A stretch of 51,005 nt of DNA from Chloroflexota bacterium (lineage in GTDB: Bacteria > Chloroflexota > Anaerolineae > J036 > Brachytrichaceae), in assembly GCA_023382055.1 (NCBI GenBank), contig JAMCQN010000001.1, positions 1-51,005 on the forward strand, in the 5' to 3' direction. Of this stretch, positions 47,417 through 51,005 are shown piece by piece. Within the stretch, counting starts at the first letter, position 1. Every line of letters starts with the position of its first letter. The position numbers and the translations under genes were made by a program. Under the pieces are notes generated by a model that did no database searches, was not told the DNA's origin, and saw only the letters and a program-made list of their open reading frames with translations.

Positions 47417-49822
47417 ATGAGTGAACCTCGCGAACCAATTCCTCTGCCATTGCGGTTGATGAAACTCTTTTCCAGCAGCCGCACGTGGTGGCGTGATGCT
47501 GCCGGATTGCTGCTGGCCGCAACGGGCATCATCACGTTCTTCACCCTGGTGGGTTGGAATGCCGGCGGCATCATTTCCGCCTGGTCCAATCTGTTGCAGC
47601 ACTCATTTGGTGTAGGCGCGTTTGTGCTGTGCCTGCTCTTTGTCCTTCTGAGCCTGCCGTTGATTTTGAATGTAGCCATTCGATTTGACGCCAATCGACT
47701 GATCCAGATTATTGCTGCGGAGATCGCCTTCCTGGCGTTGCTGGCTTTAATCCACTCGCTCGCTCTCGGCGCAGATGGCTATGCGCTCTCTCAAGCCGGC
47801 AGCGGCGGTGGCGCTGTTGGCTGGGTGCTCGCAAAACTGGTTTGGCTGGCCTTAGGCTCGGATGCCGGCATCGCCCGTTTGCTTTCGATCGGCATCTGGT
47901 TGGTGTTGCTGGTCATCTGCTCATTTATCGCTTTCCGACCGCTTCTAGGCGCCGGCCAGCGTAAATCCGCTGTTCAGGTTGAGCCGGGGGCATCGGCGCT
48001 TGAGCAGGCAGCTTTACCCCTGACATCCCAGACCGCCGGCGCGCCTGCCGGCGCATCGGATGAACACGCCTTCGTTGAGCCGGCTACAACCCGCATTAAG
48101 CCTGGACGCGAACGAACCAAAGCAGGAACCCCGCTTGCTCCGCCAATCGTTAAATCAAGCCCGACGATTATCAAAACGTCTGAACCCAAGGCCAAGCCTG
48201 CGCCGGTTCCGCAAAAAACGCGCAAGCCGCCGCCGCACGAAGAAGCGCTGCCGCCCATCTCGTTATTGAAGGCGATAAAGGACGTCAAAAACAACGACGC
48301 CGATGTCAAACGGCAGGCCGATATCATTGAGACGACCCTGGCTCAGTTCGGTTTGGCCGGCAAGGTGGTCGAAATACGGCGCGGCCCAACCGTGACCCAG
48401 TATGGCATCGAGCCGGGTTACCTTGACCGCACCGGACCCGGCGGCGAGAAACGCCTCCAGAAAATCCGCGTCGGCCAGATCGCTTCACTGCAGAATGACT
48501 TTGCTCTGGCGCTGGAGGCTTCCTCAATCCGTATCGAGGCGCCGATACCGGGCCGCGGACTGGTGGGCCTTGAGGTGCCGAATGTTGACATCGGACTGGT
48601 CGATTTGCGCACGGTTGTCGAAGGCGAGAGTTTCCAGGCTTTGCGCAGCAAGTCGCCGCTGGCTATTGCGCTGGGACGCGACGTATCCGGCGCTGCTGTA
48701 TCTGCCGACCTCGCTCGCATGCCCCATCTCTTGATCGCCGGTACCACCGGCTCCGGTAAAAGCGTGTGCATCAGCGCCATCGCCGTGTGTCTGTGTATGC
48801 AGAACCGGCCCGAGGACTTAAAGCTGGTGCTCATCGACCCCAAGATGGTCGAACTCACCCGCTTCACAGGGTTGCCCCACATCATCGGCAAACCGGAGAG
48901 CGACATGGAGCGTATCCCCGGTGTGCTGCGCTGGGTGACCAAGGAAATGGACACACGCTACAAGCAGTTTGCGGAGGTGGGCGCCCGCAACCTGGCCGAC
49001 TTCAATGAGTCCGCGCAACGGCACGGCGACGTCACATTGCCGCGCATTGTCGTCCTCATCGACGAGTTGGCGGACCTGATGCTGCAATCGCCGATTGAGA
49101 CGGAAAAAACAATCTGCCGGCTGGCTCAGATGGCGCGCGCCACCGGTATCCATATGGTTGTAGCGACGCAGCGCCCCAGTGTCGATGTCGTGACCGGTTT
49201 GATCAAAGCGAACTTTCCGGCGCGTATCTCGTTCTCCGTCGCCTCATCCACTGATTCACGCGTCATTCTTGACCAGGTAGGGGCGGAATCTCTGCTGGGG
49301 CGGGGCGACATGCTGTTTCTCAACCCGGAGGTCGGGCATCCCACCCGCCTGCAGGGTTGTCACGTGAGCGAAAAGGAGGTCGAGACGCTCATCGGCTGGT
49401 GGAAGAAGGAAATGGAGGTCGAAAAGAGCCGCCAGCAGGCAGCCGAACCTGAGCGGGACGCGCCGCAGGAAGAAGCGTACGTCGCCAACCGGAAACCTGA
49501 GTTGGAAACGCCCTGGGACACGACAGTTGCCGAGATGGCTGCCGAACGATTGATCAACAGCGGCGGCAAGGGCGCCGGCGGATCATCGCGCGCAGGTTCG
49601 GGCAGCGATGAGGATAGCGACGATGAATTGGTCAAACGCGCGCTCGACATCATCAAGACCAGCGGCAATCCCAGCACTTCGCTGCTGCAACGCAAGCTGC
49701 GTATCGGCTACCCGCGCGCGGCACGATTGATGGAAGAACTGCAGGAAATGGGTTACGTCGGCGCGGCGAGCCGGCAGGCCGGTAAAGGCCGCGAGGTTAA
49801 ACGCGGGGACCCGGATGTTTGA
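47417..49822 (+). CDS. ftsK: DNA translocase FtsK/SpoIIIE
   Basis: An 801-residue DNA pump that clears chromosome ends from the division septum. Four membrane helices lie in residues 30-175, followed by a short Pro/Lys linker (about 185-275) and the motor: alpha/beta domain with Walker A GTTGSGKS (about 441) and LVLIDPKMVELTRF, Walker B VVLIDELADLML, then TQRPSVDVVTGLIKANFPARISF. The winged-helix gamma domain that reads KOPS-like sites is at the end (DELVKRALDIIKTSGNPSTS, about 735-800). The length is that of SpoIIIE rather than E. coli FtsK. The stop overlaps the convergent phosphoesterase gene by 26 bases. Confidence 0.96.
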   Translation: MSEPREPIPLPLRLMKLFSSSRTWWRDAAGLLLAATGIITFFTLVGWNAGGIISAWSNLLQHSFGVGAFVLCLLFVLLSLPLILNVAIRFDANRLIQIIAAEIAFLALLALIHSLALGADGYALSQAGSGGGAVGWVLAKLVWLALGSDAGIARLLSIGIWLVLLVICSFIAFRPLLGAGQRKSAVQVEPGASALEQAALPLTSQTAGAPAGASDEHAFVEPATTRIKPGRERTKAGTPLAPPIVKSSPTIIKTSEPKAKPAPVPQKTRKPPPHEEALPPISLLKAIKDVKNNDADVKRQADIIETTLAQFGLAGKVVEIRRGPTVTQYGIEPGYLDRTGPGGEKRLQKIRVGQIASLQNDFALALEASSIRIEAPIPGRGLVGLEVPNVDIGLVDLRTVVEGESFQALRSKSPLAIALGRDVSGAAVSADLARMPHLLIAGTTGSGKSVCISAIAVCLCMQNRPEDLKLVLIDPKMVELTRFTGLPHIIGKPESDMERIPGVLRWVTKEMDTRYKQFAEVGARNLADFNESAQRHGDVTLPRIVVLIDELADLMLQSPIETEKTICRLAQMARATGIHMVVATQRPSVDVVTGLIKANFPARISFSVASSTDSRVILDQVGAESLLGRGDMLFLNPEVGHPTRLQGCHVSEKEVETLIGWWKKEMEVEKSRQQAAEPERDAPQEEAYVANRKPELETPWDTTVAEMAAERLINSGGKGAGGSSRAGSGSDEDSDDELVKRALDIIKTSGNPSTSLLQRKLRIGYPRAARLMEELQEMGYVGAASRQAGKGREVKRGDPDV

Positions 49823-50333
49823 CGCCGTCAAGCGTTATAAAGTGCGAGCGCGCTTCATCCAGATCAACCACAGCGACCGACCGCTCTTCACCGTGGGGAT
49901 GCCGGCCTCCCAGTGCGCCGGGGTTGAGCAGGCGCGTATGACCTGTTATTTCAACCTCATGCCGGTGTGAGTGACCGCGGAATACCCACTCATATAGACC
50001 TGATTGCACCAGAACGCTGACCAGGCTTTCATCGTCTCCATGGCAGACGGCTACCCGGTGACGGGCGAATTCGAGTCCGGCATCTTTGCCGCAATAGTGA
50101 ATGTTGCCCAACCTGCGCGCCTCAGATCTGAACCCGGACCAGTCATAATCGTTGTTACCCCTGACCAGCCACACTTCGAAGCCGCTGAGATGCTCAAGCA
50201 TGAGCGGGCTGGTGACATCACCGCAATGGATCAGTTGATCGATCTCATTAGCGCGAAAGATATCCAACGCGGCAGAGAGATTCGTAGCGTTGTTGTGGGT
50301 ATCAGCCAGAATGCCAAGCCGATGGTTACCCAT
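49797..50333 (-). CDS. YfcE/MJ0936-like metallophosphoesterase
   Basis: A 178-residue calcineurin-like phosphodiesterase. All metal motifs are present: LADTHNN (D-x-H, about 9-15), HCGDV (GD, about 36-40), RGNNDYD (GNxD, about 58-64), CHGDDE (about 96) and GHSHRHEV (GHTH-like, about 119-126). Members hydrolyse small phosphodiesters with Mn or similar metals in the cytoplasm. Its start overlaps the end of the PTS EIIA gene by eight bases, so the two are cotranscribed. Substrate unknown. Confidence 0.9.
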   Translation of the reverse strand: MGNHRLGILADTHNNATNLSAALDIFRANEIDQLIHCGDVTSPLMLEHLSGFEVWLVRGNNDYDWSGFRSEARRLGNIHYCGKDAGLEFARHRVAVCHGDDESLVSVLVQSGLYEWVFRGHSHRHEVEITGHTRLLNPGALGGRHPHGEERSVAVVDLDEARSHFITLDGVKHPGPRV

Positions 50334-50715
50334 AGACCCGAATGGCTTCCCGTCCTGTCTCCTCGGCTATACGCGTCAACTGATCGATAGCCAGACCCTG
50401 GCGCGATAAACAGACTTCCAGCAGCATGGAGAGATTGACGCCGCTCACGACCCGCACACCGGCGATCTCGTTAGCCACACTGACAGCGACGTTCCAGGGC
50501 GTTCCACCCGGCAGGTCCACCATGATCAAAGTTGCTCGGTCGGGTGTTATTGCGGCAGCTATCTGCGTCTTATAGACCTGCACATCATCGCCGAACGCAA
50601 GCGGCAGGTAGGCGATTGCAGGCTGCGGGCCAGCGATCAGTTCCAGCGTCTGCCCCAGCGCCTGTGCAAGGCTGCCGTGTGTCGTCACGATGATTTGCGA
50701 TATCGATTGGCTCAT
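50326..50715 (-). CDS. PTS mannose-family EIIA component
   Basis: A 129-residue EIIA-Man domain. The phosphorylated histidine is in IIVTTHGSLAQAL (about residue 13); VDLPGGTPWNVAVSVA (about 69-84) and VSGVNLSMLLEVCLSR (about 95-110) are the family's later motifs. ATG 50715 starts the fold; the frame is open upstream but without homology. It should phosphorylate the EIIB encoded at 35003, some 14 kb away in the same window. No EI or HPr gene is visible here. Confidence 0.9.
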   Translation of the reverse strand: MSQSISQIIVTTHGSLAQALGQTLELIAGPQPAIAYLPLAFGDDVQVYKTQIAAAITPDRATLIMVDLPGGTPWNVAVSVANEIAGVRVVSGVNLSMLLEVCLSRQGLAIDQLTRIAEETGREAIRVYG

Positions 50716-50856
50716 AAACGTAATTGTGTCAGTGCCTGAATGCGGGTCATTATCGCGCATAAAAAAGGGTGCGACACAGAAATTTGCAAGGGGTGACAAA
50801 CCGGGGTGTGATGAGTTGGGCTTGATGGAGTGAGGGTGGCGAGGTAGAGTAGCAGT
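50716..50856. other. Gap with the possible left end of a mobile element
   Basis: No gene is seen. GGGTGCGACACAGAAATTTG (50766-50785), after a run of As, could be the outer end of the element whose transposase begins at 50857, but its partner end is outside the window. Confidence 0.3.
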
Positions 50857-51005
50857 ATGAAACAGGACTTTGACCAGGGTTGGAGCGTTGCGATGGCCGA
50901 AATAGCCAGTGGGATGAAAGAATGGCGACTGGCGCATCCGCGGGCGACAATGTACGAGATCGAAAGCGAGACGGAACGGCGCTTGGCGAAGCTGCAAGCA
51001 CAGAT
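50857..51005 (+). CDS. Start of a probable transposase, cut by the window edge
   Basis: The frame opens with MKQDFDQGWSVAMAEIASGM and goes on KEWRLAHPRATMYEIESE, TERRLAKLQAQ to the edge. The EWRLAHPRATxxEIE pattern is familiar to me from the N-terminal regions of transposases common in Chloroflexi and related genomes, but the family (perhaps ISKra4-like) cannot be fixed from 49 residues. Confidence 0.45.
   Translation, partial: MKQDFDQGWSVAMAEIASGMKEWRLAHPRATMYEIESETERRLAKLQAQ

Overview
The window looks like a contig of a Chloroflexota (Chloroflexi, probably Anaerolineae-like) genome, most likely an uncultured member. This is inferred from the mixture of genes: large GT-C membrane proteins with a C-terminal beta-sandwich tail, a LysM cell-surface protein, an actinobacterial-type inositol-1-phosphate synthase beside a CDP-alcohol phosphatidyltransferase, mannose-family PTS genes, GC-rich codon use and palindromic intergenic repeats. 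No rRNA is present, so the placement is tentative.

Layout. 1-3732: a palindromic repeat, a GNAT acetyltransferase, an antisense PaiB-like gene whose frame never closes in the window, a frameshifted short-chain dehydrogenase and a BNR-repeat sialidase-like protein. 3775-5526: metG on the minus strand, with a leader hairpin. 6046-14091: the most striking region. A cysteine-free ArsR-type regulator is followed by a c-di-AMP (ydaO/yuaA) riboswitch and then six genes for a complete Complex I/group-4-hydrogenase-like membrane complex (NuoB, HyfB, HyfC, HyfE, HyfF and HyfG types). The large subunit has lost all four Ni-binding cysteines and no ferredoxin subunits are encoded, so this is an energy-converting-hydrogenase-related (Ehr) complex rather than a hydrogenase. 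The gene order matches what I recall of Mycobacterium tuberculosis Rv0081-Rv0087. 14092-15684: transposon debris and an intact IS5-family element. 15685-20028: a minus-strand accessory block (esterase, serine hydrolase, cupin, two SDRs). 20089-23018: a copper-efflux unit (CsoR-type operator, HMA chaperone, CopA). 23079-26508: SRPBCC protein, ABC exporter, orphan binding protein. 26508-34816: surface and envelope genes (two GT-C membrane proteins, LysM protein, GT4).

34874-37782: tRNA-Val(CAC) and a mannose-family PTS (IIB and a fused IIC-IID) with an unknown membrane protein; the IIA lies about 13 kb away at 50326-50715. The remainder is core biology: amidohydrolase, DNA polymerase I, a PpiC lipoprotein, a bifunctional phosphosugar isomerase, an inositol phospholipid pair, a triple-S1 protein, FtsK/SpoIIIE and a YfcE-like phosphoesterase. 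The right edge cuts into a probable transposase.

How the parts fit: the riboswitch would tie synthesis of an ion-translocating, Mrp-like membrane complex to c-di-AMP, the nucleotide that controls potassium and osmotic balance in many bacteria. That link is my inference and is the window's best lead. No CRISPR array, rRNA or prophage was seen.
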